Shown here piece by piece: positions 34,168 to 43,513 of a stretch of 64,000 nt of DNA. The notes beneath the pieces are model-generated. The model was not told the origin of the DNA and searched no databases. It was given only the letters and a program-made list of their open reading frames with translations. Position 1 is the first letter of the stretch, and each line of letters begins with the position of its first letter. The DNA is from Sphingobacterium tenebrionis (GTDB taxonomy: Bacteria; Bacteroidota; Bacteroidia; Sphingobacteriales; Sphingobacteriaceae), in the NCBI RefSeq assembly GCF_037126265.1, contig NZ_JAYLLN010000001.1:124001-188000 (forward strand), given 5' to 3'. Position numbers and translations under genes: made by a program.

Positions 34168-34755
34168 ATGAAATTAAAACAGATTGTGGTGTTCTGTGCC
34201 TCAAGTCAAGGCCACGAAAAAGTATATATGGAATCTGCGCGCATGGTGGGGAAGGTATTTGCCGAAAAGGGCATTCAATTGGTTTACGGCGGTGGAAGAG
34301 TAGGTTTGATGGGCGGAATTGCGGATAGCGTGATGGAGAATGGCGGTCAGGTGGTCGGTGTGATCCCAAAATTTCTGAACAGCAAGGAGATAGGTCATAC
34401 CGGAATCAGCCAACTGATCGAAGTGGATACCATGCACGAACGTAAAGCAAAGATGAATAACCTGTGCGATGCGGTTATTGCGCTGCCCGGAGGATTCGGT
34501 ACCATGGAAGAACTCTTCGAAATGCTGACCTGGGGGCAATTGGGACTGCATCAAAAACCCGTCGGGCTATTGAATGTGGATGGATTCTACGATCATCTTA
34601 TCCAGTTCATCAAACATATGGTGGATGCAGGGTTCTTGAAAAAGGAAAACCAGGACATGTTGCTCTATGCCAACAATATCCATGATCTTTTGGATAAAAT
34701 GGATGCTTATATTGCCCCTGAAGTTCCTAAATGGCTCAACCTGGAAAGATCCTAA
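34168..34755 (+). CDS. LOG family protein (cytokinin riboside 5'-monophosphate phosphoribohydrolase-like)
   Basis: A 195-residue Rossmann protein of the LOG/TIGR00730 family, with the conserved YGGGRVGLMGGIADSV and PGGFGTMEELFEMLTW motifs. LOG enzymes split nucleoside 5'-monophosphates into base and ribose 5-phosphate. The start at 34168 is chosen because it fits the family N-terminus; an earlier in-frame ATG would add unlikely residues across the terminator. Convergent with uxaC, with stops overlapping by 4 bases. Confidence 0.9.
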   Translation: MKLKQIVVFCASSQGHEKVYMESARMVGKVFAEKGIQLVYGGGRVGLMGGIADSVMENGGQVVGVIPKFLNSKEIGHTGISQLIEVDTMHERKAKMNNLCDAVIALPGGFGTMEELFEMLTWGQLGLHQKPVGLLNVDGFYDHLIQFIKHMVDAGFLKKENQDMLLYANNIHDLLDKMDAYIAPEVPKWLNLERS

Positions 34756-36167
34756 CCCTGGAACGGGAAATAGGATTTGGCATTATAATAACAGATATCC
34801 TGGATCATTTTTCCGATCCATGGCATATCATGCGGTAATTCGCCATTTTTGATGTCCTCCGCGAAGATATTGCAGAGCAAACGTCTGAAATATTCATGTC
34901 GAGGGAAGGAAAGGAAACTCCTGGAATCTGTCAGCATACCCACAAAGCGGCTCAATAGGCCAATATTGGAAAGGGCATTGATCTGTCTGGTCATCCCTTC
35001 TTTTTGGTCGTTGTACCACCAACCGGATCCGAACTGCATTTTTCCGATGATGTCGCCATCATTGAAATTCCCGGCCATCGCCGCGAACAGCTCATTATCG
35101 GATGGATTCAGGTTATAGATGATGGTTTTTCCGAGCTGTTCCCGGGCAGCCATATTTCCGAAAAAGCGCACCATGGCCTCTCCCTGTTTGTAATCTCCAA
35201 TACTATCGAACCCCGTATCTGGACCTAAATTCTTCAATGCCCAAGTATTGGTATTCCGGAAAGCACCCACATGGAACTGCTGTACCCAACCTTTTTCGTA
35301 ATCCCAAGCCGCAAAATGCACCAACAGGGCCGATTTGAACTTGTTGATCTCGTCGTGCATCAAGTGAGATCCGCCCCTGACCTTTTGGAATATCCTGGCG
35401 ATTTCCTCATCTGTATAATCCTCCGCATAGAGGTGGCTCAAGCCATGGTCGGAAAGGCAACAGCCATTGGCTGCAAAATAATCATGCCTAGCCTTTAGGG
35501 TATCCAGGAATTCCTGGAAATTCTGTATCTCCAGGTTGCTAACCTCGCCCAAGCGGTCGACATATTGGTTAAAGTTCTCCGGATGCTCCGGGCTCATCGC
35601 CTTGTCCGGTCGGAAAGCAGGAAACATCTTGAAGCAAGATGGATGCTGAGCATATGATTGATGGAATTCCAGGCTATCGATCGGATCATCTGTGGTACAG
35701 ATTACCTCCACATTCAACTTATTCAACAGGCCGTGCACATTATATGCGGGATCTCTTAATTTTTCATTGCAAGAATGGAAGATGCTTTCTGCGTTTTTAG
35801 AGTGCAAAGTTTCCTGCACATCAAAATAGCGCTGTAGTTCCAGATGGGTCCAATGATATAAAGGGTTCCGCATGGTATAAGGAACCGTATCGGCCCATTT
35901 CTGGAATTTTTCTATATCCGAAGCTTCGCCGGTGATATAATGTTCATTGACCCCATTCGCACGCATTGCCCGCCATTTATAATGATCGCCATAAAGCCAA
36001 GCCTGGGTAATGTTTTCAAACTGATGGGCTCCCGAAACCTGATCGGGTGGTAGGTGGTTATGGTAATCTATGATGGGTAGATCCTTGGCATACTGATGAT
36101 ATAGTTCTTCTGCAATGCTGCTCTGTAATAGAAAATGCTCGTCTAAGAAAGGTTTTATGCTCTCCAT
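34752..36167 (-). CDS. uxaC: Glucuronate isomerase UxaC
   Basis: A 471-residue TIM-barrel enzyme of the UxaC family that isomerises D-glucuronate to fructuronate (and galacturonate to tagaturonate). Visible motifs are DYHNHLPPDQ near residue 35, the region with LSDHGLSHLYAEDY, and MLTDSRSFLSFPRHEYFRRLLCN near the C-terminus. No other hexuronate genes are in the window, so it stands alone here. The long leader side (36168-36275) has no strong signal. Confidence 0.93.
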   Translation of the reverse strand: MESIKPFLDEHFLLQSSIAEELYHQYAKDLPIIDYHNHLPPDQVSGAHQFENITQAWLYGDHYKWRAMRANGVNEHYITGEASDIEKFQKWADTVPYTMRNPLYHWTHLELQRYFDVQETLHSKNAESIFHSCNEKLRDPAYNVHGLLNKLNVEVICTTDDPIDSLEFHQSYAQHPSCFKMFPAFRPDKAMSPEHPENFNQYVDRLGEVSNLEIQNFQEFLDTLKARHDYFAANGCCLSDHGLSHLYAEDYTDEEIARIFQKVRGGSHLMHDEINKFKSALLVHFAAWDYEKGWVQQFHVGAFRNTNTWALKNLGPDTGFDSIGDYKQGEAMVRFFGNMAAREQLGKTIIYNLNPSDNELFAAMAGNFNDGDIIGKMQFGSGWWYNDQKEGMTRQINALSNIGLLSRFVGMLTDSRSFLSFPRHEYFRRLLCNIFAEDIKNGELPHDMPWIGKMIQDICYYNAKSYFPFQG

Positions 36168-36275
36168 TAAGTTTAGGATGAATGGGTAAATTATAAGGAA
36201 TGAAATTAATAAATAATCTTTATTTATTGATGTTTACCTTATAATTTTTTGAATGGGTTATCAAATTGAGGCCAA

Positions 36276-36671
36276 TTATATCTTCCAGCTTTTCAAAACA
36301 TTCAATTGAATGTGGTCTGGGTATAATGTTACGCTTTCGATTTCATAATCCAATCCAGGTACTAGTCCATTCTTAGAAAGCAGAAGATTGGTTTGGCCAT
36401 CTTTACTACTGATACGCAGTATAACCTTTGTAACCAAATTGTTTTCTAGTAGTTGGTCCCGGTTTTTAATGCTGAACGTAAGATTTTTGATTTCGTATTT
36501 TTGATCTTCACTTTCGATTTGGTGAGCAAAGAGAGACAATATGTATATCCCTAGAACTACAGCAGGAAAAACACCTTTTGCTTTATAGAGATAGCCAATT
36601 GATTTTATCGTAAGGTAAAATCCATAAAAGACTAAGGCCAAGTTGATGAGGATCCAAAGTGCTTCAAGCAT
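36276..36671 (-). CDS. Hypothetical protein with two N-terminal membrane helices
   Basis: A 131-residue protein with two hydrophobic helices (about residues 4-22 and 33-50) and a beta-rich C-terminal half. Family not recognised. It is upstream of uxaC on the same strand with a 108-base gap, so cotranscription is possible but not shown. Confidence 0.55.
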   Translation of the reverse strand: MLEALWILINLALVFYGFYLTIKSIGYLYKAKGVFPAVVLGIYILSLFAHQIESEDQKYEIKNLTFSIKNRDQLLENNLVTKVILRISSKDGQTNLLLSKNGLVPGLDYEIESVTLYPDHIQLNVLKSWKI

Positions 36672-36732
36672 ATTATAATAATTAGAGTTTAATAATTAGT
36701 TAGTAGCTGTAAATACAGGGGTTTACCTGAAG

Positions 36733-36808
36733 TTTCTTGCGTTAATAGAATATTAATTTTCGATTGGGTTAATGTGAAATAGGGAGGTTGAACTTTTCTT
36801 GCATTAAT
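36733..36808. repeat. Direct repeat pair upstream of the SMP-30-like gene
   Basis: TTTCTTGCGTTAAT (36733-36746) and TTTCTTGCATTAAT (36795-36808) match at 13 of 14 bases and are 62 bases apart. They could be regulator sites for the gene at 36841, or chance in A/T-rich DNA. Confidence 0.35.
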
Positions 36809-36840
36809 TTGTTAATTTAGTGAAAACAAACATTTTAACT

Positions 36841-37677
36841 ATGAGATCTTTATTTCTTTCCGCTGCTTTATTATGTTCTTCTTTATTAGGATCATTCATG
36901 CTATCTCATGGGCAGGCTAAATTGGCGCCCTTATGGGAGTCTAAAGAACAGTTACCTGTTCCAGAGTCTGTTCTATATGTTCCAGAACGTAATGAACTTT
37001 TTGTTTCCTTGATTGATGGTGATGGTTCTGCTGCTGATGGAAAAGGTGGGATTGCGATTTTGAACATGGATGGCAGCCTGAAAAATGCGACCTGGGTGGA
37101 AGGGTTGAACGCACCAAAGGGAATGGCTTTGTATAAGGATCAGTTATATGTGGCGGATATCAATGAGGTGGTGGTGATTGATATTATTACCGGGAATGTG
37201 ATCAACCAGATAAAAATCGATAGGGCGGTGTTTTTAAATGATGTTACCGTGGATGCGACAGGAAAGGTTTTTGTGTCGGATACGCGGGAAGGAAAAATAT
37301 ATATGCTCCATAATAATAGACCAAGACTTTATATGAGCGATGTGCCCAGTGTGAATGGGCTGAAAGTGATCAATGGGAGTTTATATGCGATGGCAGGGCC
37401 AGAATTATGGAAAATTGATAATAAAAAGAAAACGGTTATTGCGAAGGGATTGAAACTTGGTGGTGATGGTTTGGAACCTGTGGGTGATGGAAGTTTCTTG
37501 GTGACTTGTTGGGGTGGGTTGATATATCATATCTCAGCAAATGGGGAAGTGAGGGAGTTGTTGGATGTGCAAGGAAAGATGAATACCGCTGATTTGGGGT
37601 ATAATGCAAAGGATAAGATTTTATATGTGCCTACTTTTTTGAATAACTCAGTGATTGCTTACCAGTTGAGCTTGTAG
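36841..37677 (+). CDS. Exported SMP-30/NHL-type beta-propeller protein
   Basis: A 278-residue protein with a signal peptide (MRSLFLSAALLCSSLLGSFML) and a propeller of the SMP-30/gluconolactonase type (LVPESVLYVPERNELFVS-like blade repeats, then LNDVTVDATGKVFVSDT and TCWGGLIYHI). Family members may be lactonases or simple binding proteins; no catalytic site is clear. The ATG at 36841 is preferred over the GTG at 36820 because it gives a proper signal peptide. A repeat element follows the gene. Confidence 0.75.
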   Translation: MRSLFLSAALLCSSLLGSFMLSHGQAKLAPLWESKEQLPVPESVLYVPERNELFVSLIDGDGSAADGKGGIAILNMDGSLKNATWVEGLNAPKGMALYKDQLYVADINEVVVIDIITGNVINQIKIDRAVFLNDVTVDATGKVFVSDTREGKIYMLHNNRPRLYMSDVPSVNGLKVINGSLYAMAGPELWKIDNKKKTVIAKGLKLGGDGLEPVGDGSFLVTCWGGLIYHISANGEVRELLDVQGKMNTADLGYNAKDKILYVPTFLNNSVIAYQLSL

Positions 37678-37706
37678 AAGTACGTTAATACAGTTCATCT
37701 AATCGT

Positions 37707-37811
37707 CGCGTCATTGCGAGGAGTTTATTCCCGCCACGTCATTGCGAGGAGGCACGACGAAGCAATCTTTCTATTCGTATAAAAGATTGCTTCGTGTCTC
37801 GCAATGACGCG
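37707..37811. repeat. Long imperfect palindromic repeat between convergent genes (REP/MITE-like)
   Basis: A palindrome with outer arms GTCATTGCGAG (37738-37748) and CTCGCAATGAC (37798-37808), an inner 14-bp stem ACGAAGCAATCTTT / AAAGATTGCTTCGT (37757-37770, 37782-37795) and an asymmetric bulge. A second copy of the left arm, CGCGTCATTGCGAG (37707-37720), also pairs with the right arm through CTCGCAATGACGCG. It lies between the convergent stops of the genes at 37677 and 37834. A similar GTCATTGCGAGG motif is known as a dispersed repeat in many Bacteroidota genomes; that is recalled, not checked. Confidence 0.75.
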
Positions 37812-37833
37812 GCCCACCAACACAGCCCCTCCC

Positions 37834-38499
37834 TTACTTCAACACCTCCGCCAAAAAAGCATTCAATTCCTCTCCGTGCAAATTCCTTCCGATAATAATC
37901 CCATTCGGATCCACCAGCACATTCTGCGGAATCGCCCGGACCCCATAAGTCTGCCCTGCAGAATTATTCATGTTCTGCAAATCAGAAACATGTTTCCAGG
38001 CCAAATTCTGCTCCTTCACATATTTTGCCCAGGGCTCATACTCCCGATCAAAAGAAACCCCTAAGATCTCAAAATTCTTATCCTTAAACCTCCCATAAGT
38101 CTCCAACAAAGCCGGAACCTGTTTCCTACAATCCGGACACCAGGACGCCCAGAAATCGATCAATACATATTTCCCCTTCAGATCCGACAAAGAATAAGGA
38201 TCTCCCTCCAAGTTCAACTGCGTAATACTCGGTGCCTTTTTCCCGATCTGCGTACTCTTCAACGCCTTCAGGTACCTTTCAAACAACAATCCATCATTCG
38301 ATTTCCTTACTTTCTTATCCAATTTCTTAAACAGATTGTTCAATTCTACATATTCCGGGTCATACCCACCAATCCGTTGGATCAACCGTAACGAATTCGC
38401 ATCTTTCGGATTTGCCTTTACCTGCGCGATCATCTCCTCCTTGCTCTGCCCAAATACCAAACACGGCACCAACATCAGCAAAAACCATATACTTTTCAT
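37834..38499 (-). CDS. TlpA-like thiol-disulfide oxidoreductase
   Basis: A 221-residue exported protein with a signal peptide (MKSIWFLLMLVPCLVFG), a helical N-terminal half, and a thioredoxin-like domain with the redox motif WASWCPDC (about residues 120-130). It should act in the periplasm in disulfide or cytochrome c maturation chemistry. The ATG at 38499 is chosen because it starts the signal peptide; the longer reading adds a leading segment that does not fit. Its stop is close to the palindromic repeat. Confidence 0.88.
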   Translation of the reverse strand: MKSIWFLLMLVPCLVFGQSKEEMIAQVKANPKDANSLRLIQRIGGYDPEYVELNNLFKKLDKKVRKSNDGLLFERYLKALKSTQIGKKAPSITQLNLEGDPYSLSDLKGKYVLIDFWASWCPDCRKQVPALLETYGRFKDKNFEILGVSFDREYEPWAKYVKEQNLAWKHVSDLQNMNNSAGQTYGVRAIPQNVLVDPNGIIIGRNLHGEELNAFLAEVLK

Positions 38500-38610
38500 A
38501 GTTCTACAAATTTTATCTATCAAAAATAAAGATAAGACTTTCATTTAAACGCATTAACATGTAAAAATTATAACATATTTTCAATAAATCTGAAAAAGAA
38601 ATTGCATTTT

Positions 38611-38643
38611 TTGCGTTTGAGGGATTTTAAATTGTTAAATTTG
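38611..38643 (+). promoter_or_regulatory. Promoter of the NagB-PIG-L gene
   Basis: TTG (38611-38613) and TAAATTTG (38636-38643) with 22 bases between, 28 bases upstream of the ATG. Confidence 0.55.
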
Positions 38644-38671
38644 AAACTCACTAAGGTATTTTTTAATTTAA

Positions 38672-40597
38672 ATGGCAAGATTAAATTTATTAGAAGAAAC
38701 CCGATTTGAGAAAGTACCAGTTACGGTATACCCCACTCAAGAGGAAGCTTCTATTCAAGTCGCTCAACGCATCGCAAGCCTCATCAGAGGCAAGCAGGCA
38801 AAAGGGGAGCAGGCTGTACTTGGACTAGCAACAGGTGCTACTCCAGTAAAGGTTTACAAGGAATTGGTGAGGTTACACAAAGAAGAAGGTTTAAGTTTCA
38901 GTAACGTTGTTACCTTCAATTTGGATGAATACTATCCAATGCAACCTACAGCAGAGCAAAGTTATGTGGTGTTCATGAACAGAAACCTGTTCGATCACAT
39001 CGACATCCCAAAAGTAAACATTAACATTCCTGATGGCACTTTGGCTCCAGAAGACGTTCAGGCGTTCTGTATGGCCTATGAGCAAAAGATTTCCAGCTTA
39101 GGAGGATTGGACATCCAGATTTTAGGTATTGGACGTACAGGCCACATCGGTTTCAACGAACCGGGTTCTGCACCTAACTCCGGTACGCGCTTGGTAACCT
39201 TAGATGACCTTACCCGTAGAGATGCTTCACGCGATTTCGGTGGTAAGGAAAATGTACCAACGAAAGCGATTACCATGGGGGTTGGAACAATTTTCAAAGC
39301 AAAGGAAATTGTGTTGATGGCTTGGAACGAGAAAAAAGCCGAAATCGTTAAAAAAGCAGTGGAAGGCGAGATCTCTTCCGATATCCCGGCTACTTACCTA
39401 CAGATGTCGGACAATGTAGAATTTGTTCTTGATCAAGATGCTGCTTCCGCACTTACGCGTTTCAACCTTCCTTGGTTGGCGCACGACGTGGAATGGGATG
39501 ATACTTTGGTGAAGAAAGCGGTGGTTTGGTTGTCCCTTCATTTGGACAAGGCCATCCTTAAATTGACCGACGACGATTATAACAATAACGGTATGGCGCA
39601 GTTGATTACGGAACAGGGTACTGCCTACAGTATCAACATCCGTATCTTCAACGAGCTGCAACGTACCATCACAGGTTGGCCAGGAGGAAAACCAGGTGTC
39701 GATGATACCAACCGCCCAGAGCGCGCGGAACCGGCACGTAAAAATGTGATCCTTTTCTCGCCACACCCTGATGATGACGTGATCTCCATGGGAGGTACGT
39801 TCATCCGTTTGGCCGATCAGGGACATAATGTACATGTAGCGTATCAAACTTCCGGTAATACCGCCGTTTGGGACGATGATGTATTGCGTTATTTAGAATT
39901 TGTTCAGGATTTCGCTGTTGCAGTGGAAGATGATAATGGGGTTACCCGTAAAATCTACGATGACTCTCGCGAGTTTTTCAAAGTTAAGAAACCAAATCAG
40001 GTAGACCCTGAAATCGTACGTACCATTAAAGGATTGATCCGCAAAGGGGAAGCAATTGCCGGTGCACGTTTCGTGGGCCTTCCGGATGAAAACATCCACT
40101 TCATGGACCTTCCGTTCTATGACCGTGGAAAATTCTCCAAAGAGATCGACTTTGAGGACGATATCCAGCAGACCATGGAATTATTGCGCCAAGTAAAACC
40201 TCAACAGGTATTTGCGGCCGGTGATTTCGCTGATCCGCATGGAACGCATAAGGTTTGTTTCGATATTATTTTAGAAGCCTTGAAACGCCTTCGCGAAACG
40301 GACGAATGGACGAAGGACTGTTGGTTGTGGTTATACCGCGGTGCATGGCATGAATACCCAATCCACGAGATTGAAATGGCGGTTCCTCTGTCGCCGCAAG
40401 AGGTTAAACGCAAGCGTTTGGCGATCTTCAAGCATCAATCACAAAAGGATCTTCCAGTTTTCCCTGGAGATGATCCAAGAGAATTCTGGGTGCGTGCAGA
40501 AGACCGTACTAGTGAAACCGCTGGCCTTTACCATCAATTGGGATTGGCAAACTACGAAGCCATCGAAGCTTTTGTTCGCTGGAACTTCGATAAGTAG
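38672..40597 (+). CDS. NagB-type glucosamine-6-phosphate deaminase fused to a PIG-L deacetylase domain
   Basis: A 641-residue protein. The N-terminal half (about 1-275) is a glucosamine-6-phosphate deaminase, with FNLDEYYPM and LGIGRTGHIGFNEPGS. The C-terminal half is a PIG-L (LmbE-like) deacetylase with the zinc motif SPHPDDDV near residue 365 and DPHGTHK. This fusion is common in Bacteroidota. The pair may first remove an acetyl group and then deaminate, linking amino-sugar catabolism to glycolysis. A strong terminator follows. Confidence 0.92.
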   Translation: MARLNLLEETRFEKVPVTVYPTQEEASIQVAQRIASLIRGKQAKGEQAVLGLATGATPVKVYKELVRLHKEEGLSFSNVVTFNLDEYYPMQPTAEQSYVVFMNRNLFDHIDIPKVNINIPDGTLAPEDVQAFCMAYEQKISSLGGLDIQILGIGRTGHIGFNEPGSAPNSGTRLVTLDDLTRRDASRDFGGKENVPTKAITMGVGTIFKAKEIVLMAWNEKKAEIVKKAVEGEISSDIPATYLQMSDNVEFVLDQDAASALTRFNLPWLAHDVEWDDTLVKKAVVWLSLHLDKAILKLTDDDYNNNGMAQLITEQGTAYSINIRIFNELQRTITGWPGGKPGVDDTNRPERAEPARKNVILFSPHPDDDVISMGGTFIRLADQGHNVHVAYQTSGNTAVWDDDVLRYLEFVQDFAVAVEDDNGVTRKIYDDSREFFKVKKPNQVDPEIVRTIKGLIRKGEAIAGARFVGLPDENIHFMDLPFYDRGKFSKEIDFEDDIQQTMELLRQVKPQQVFAAGDFADPHGTHKVCFDIILEALKRLRETDEWTKDCWLWLYRGAWHEYPIHEIEMAVPLSPQEVKRKRLAIFKHQSQKDLPVFPGDDPREFWVRAEDRTSETAGLYHQLGLANYEAIEAFVRWNFDK

Positions 40598-40634
40598 GCA
40601 TTAAGAATTACTTTAGAAGTAAGCATACATATCG

Positions 40635-40672
40635 AAGCCGGATCAGATAGCAATGTTTGATCCGGCTTTTTT
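40635..40672 (+). terminator. Intrinsic terminator of the NagB-PIG-L gene
   Basis: AAGCCGGATCA (40635-40645) and TGATCCGGCTT (40658-40668) form a perfect 11-bp stem with a 12-nt loop, followed by TTTT. Confidence 0.92.
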
Positions 40673-40902
40673 CTTGCGATGTAATCTATGTTTTTCCTAT
40701 GTAAATGGGATGTTTTCGAGGTAAAAACAAGGTTAAAGCATTCTTAAAGCACGTTTTTAATATGCTGATTTACTAAAAGCATACTTTTACATTACTTTTC
40801 AGTATGCTTTCAATACGAACCTAAACACTCTCGCGGACTAAAAAATTTCGGATTTTGAAGCTTTTTGTCGGATTCTTTATTTTTTGGTAGCGCGCTGGAG
40901 CT
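40673..40902. other. Gene-free A/T-rich intergenic stretch
   Basis: Between the terminator and the siderophore-receptor promoter I see no gene. It holds the inverted repeat described at 40776-40810 and the scattered words AAAGCAT and TATGCT, and no tRNA or small ORF with a ribosome site. Confidence 0.6.
40776..40810. promoter_or_regulatory. Inverted repeat upstream of the siderophore receptor
   Basis: AAAGCATACT (40776-40785) and AGTATGCTTT (40801-40810) are perfect inverted copies, 15 bases apart. It does not resemble a Fur box. It could be a regulator site or an RNA hairpin. Confidence 0.4.
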
Positions 40903-40910
40903 TATTTTTG
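40903..40910 (+). promoter_or_regulatory. -7 element for the siderophore receptor
   Basis: TATTTTTG matches TAnnTTTG, 29 bases upstream of the ATG at 40940. A TTG lies 16 bases upstream of it, closer than in the other promoters here. Confidence 0.45.
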
Positions 40911-40939
40911 CCTACTATTTAGATTTAGTACAAATAAAG

Positions 40940-43363
40940 ATGAAGCTCACGAAACTATTTATCCTCTTAGCGGCAATGGCAATTGCACAGGAAGTGGATG
41001 CCCAAACAACCGTAAAGGGAAAGGTTCTTAACCAAAAAGGCGAATCCTTGACGGGAATCAGTGTTCATGGATCGAACAAGCATACAAAAACCAATGATCA
41101 GGGCGAGTATGAACTCTATATCCCAACTGCAGGATCATTTCAATTGCAATTTACGGGCATTGGATTTCAAAAACAAGAACTTGCTGTTGTTCCACAGGGA
41201 ACAATCACGGAATTATCGGCGCTGATCTTGCAACAAAATAATCAACAGATCGAGCAGATCGATGTAAAGGGTTACAATTCGGTGAACCATCGTTCCTTGG
41301 AGGTCAGTAAATCGGGGGTGAAAGATCTAGACCTTCCGCAAGCGGTACAGGTCATCAATAGCCAAGTGATTTCGGATCAACAGATCAATGTGTTGAGCGA
41401 TGCCTTGAAGAATGCCAATGGAGTGGCCTTGGGTGCCAATAGAGGTGGTGTGAATGAGAATTTCTATGCGAGAGGGTATAGCTTAGGAACGAATAATATA
41501 TTTAAGAATGGGGCGAGGACCAATAATGGAGGATCCATCGAGGCGAGTACCCTGGAGTCTGTTCAGATCTTAAAAGGGAGTGCGGCCTTGCTGTATGGCG
41601 GAGTGACCGGCGGGGCAGTGGTGAACCTGATCAGCAAGAAACCAAAGTTTGAACATGGTGGAGAGGTGGCCATGCGAATCGGTAGTTATAACCAATACAA
41701 GCCCATGGTGGATGTTTATGGCCCATTATCCCAAAGATTGGCTTTCCGGATTGTGGGTACAGGTGGCTACGCAGAGAGTTACCGCGATCAGGTAGAATCC
41801 AAAAGGTTGTATGTAAACCCTTCTTTATTATACAAAATATCGGATAAATCGGACATCAATGTTATGTTTGATTATCTCAAGAGTGATTTTACACCCGATT
41901 TTGGAATAGGTTCCGTAGAGGGAAAAATAAATGAAAAAGTGGGTAGAAATAGTTTTATCAATGTGCCTTGGGCATACAATAAAACCAATTCTTCCAATGC
42001 ACAGGTAGATTTTGGCCATCAATTTTCCGACGATTGGAAATTGAATGTGTTAGCCAGCTATCAGAAATACCTTCGGGATTATTATGGTTCTGAACGTATT
42101 CAGGCGAATGCGCAAGGGATTGCTCCCCGGGCACTGAACCGTTCGGAACAGGACGAACTGACCTTCAACCAACAACTGAACCTGACCGGGAAACTGCAGA
42201 CAGGTACCTTCCAACATCAGGTCTTGGTGGGTGCAGATGCGGATCAATCCAAGGTCAAGAATTATGCTTTCAACATCTTCGCCAATGGAACCGGCGAGAA
42301 TGTGGCGCCAAGTACGGCCTATGATAACATCAATGTTTTTGATCCTTATGCAAGTGGCATGCGCTCGGATATGCCTACGGCAGACCTGAAGACACGAACG
42401 AATACCAATATCAGCAGATACGGGGTTTTTGTGCAGGATTTGCTATCGATTACGGATCAGTTTAAGGTTTTGGCGGGTATCCGATATACCTATCAGAAAA
42501 CAGGTAGAAGTGAGGTTTATGATTATAAAACCAATACGACCAGCGTAACGGAGAACCCTGGTAAAGATAAAGTGGATATGGGCGATAAGGTGGATAAAGC
42601 CTGGTCACCTAAATTTGCCTTGATTTATCAACCGTTGAAGGGAACAAGTCTGTATGTAAGTTACGCCAATAATTTCATCTCGAATTCGGGCTATGATGTG
42701 AACTATCAACCGATGGGACCATCGCTATTGGATCAATACGAGGCTGGGATCAAGAATGATTTTTTCCAAGGACGCTTATCGACGAACGTGACCTGGTATA
42801 AGATCATCAATAATCGGTATGCACAGACCATCATCGGAGATGATGGTAAAGTGGCCGATAGTAATATGAAAGAGTTTACAGGAAGATCAGCTTCTGATGG
42901 TGTGGAACTGGATGTGGCAGGGGAATTGGCCAAAGGACTTGATGTACTTGCTGGATATGCCTACAACTATATGCGCTACTTGGAGACCAATGAAAATGGT
43001 ATCCTGGAGGATATGCGATTGGTCGGAACCACTGCCCATACGGCCAACGGAACGGTATTTTATACCTTTCAGGATGGAGCGGCCAAAGGGTTGAAACTGG
43101 GAGCTTCCGTATTCTACACCGGAAAACGAAACGCAGGTTGGAATACCACAAAAGCTAATCAACGCGATGGTCTGGACAGGATTATTCCGATCGGGGCTTT
43201 TACCACCTTTGATTTTTCTGCGGGATATCAATATGGTAAATGGAATATCTTGGCTAAAGTGAGCAATATCGGAAATACCTTCAACTATTACGTGCATGAA
43301 AACTATAGTGTGAACCCTATACCTCCGCGCAGTTTTACCACGACTTTAAGCTATAGGTTTTAA
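40940..43363 (+). CDS. TonB-dependent siderophore receptor
   Basis: An 807-residue outer-membrane receptor: signal peptide (about 1-22), CarboxypepD_reg-like domain, plug with the typical PQAVQVINSQVISDQQINVLSDAL and FYARGYSLGTNN motifs, and a barrel ending in TLSYRF. This is the ferric-siderophore receptor family. The start at 40940 is chosen because it gives the signal peptide; the frame runs open for 25 codons upstream. The siderophore is not predictable. It is monocistronic, with no adjacent regulator. Confidence 0.9.
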   Translation: MKLTKLFILLAAMAIAQEVDAQTTVKGKVLNQKGESLTGISVHGSNKHTKTNDQGEYELYIPTAGSFQLQFTGIGFQKQELAVVPQGTITELSALILQQNNQQIEQIDVKGYNSVNHRSLEVSKSGVKDLDLPQAVQVINSQVISDQQINVLSDALKNANGVALGANRGGVNENFYARGYSLGTNNIFKNGARTNNGGSIEASTLESVQILKGSAALLYGGVTGGAVVNLISKKPKFEHGGEVAMRIGSYNQYKPMVDVYGPLSQRLAFRIVGTGGYAESYRDQVESKRLYVNPSLLYKISDKSDINVMFDYLKSDFTPDFGIGSVEGKINEKVGRNSFINVPWAYNKTNSSNAQVDFGHQFSDDWKLNVLASYQKYLRDYYGSERIQANAQGIAPRALNRSEQDELTFNQQLNLTGKLQTGTFQHQVLVGADADQSKVKNYAFNIFANGTGENVAPSTAYDNINVFDPYASGMRSDMPTADLKTRTNTNISRYGVFVQDLLSITDQFKVLAGIRYTYQKTGRSEVYDYKTNTTSVTENPGKDKVDMGDKVDKAWSPKFALIYQPLKGTSLYVSYANNFISNSGYDVNYQPMGPSLLDQYEAGIKNDFFQGRLSTNVTWYKIINNRYAQTIIGDDGKVADSNMKEFTGRSASDGVELDVAGELAKGLDVLAGYAYNYMRYLETNENGILEDMRLVGTTAHTANGTVFYTFQDGAAKGLKLGASVFYTGKRNAGWNTTKANQRDGLDRIIPIGAFTTFDFSAGYQYGKWNILAKVSNIGNTFNYYVHENYSVNPIPPRSFTTTLSYRF

Positions 43364-43513
43364 AATATAGATTTTGGTTATTATCAGCGGATATAATATT
43401 CAACCAAATCAATTATTAATTGTTTGAGAGCGGTTCTATAGCAATATAGGCCGCTTTGAACATTTGTTAAAAATTAGCTATATTTACCCTATAAAAAGAT
43501 TATTTTTTTGAAC

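Noticed and set aside
38672..40597. NagB-PIG-L fusion as a novel architecture
   Set aside because: This fusion is common in Bacteroidota.
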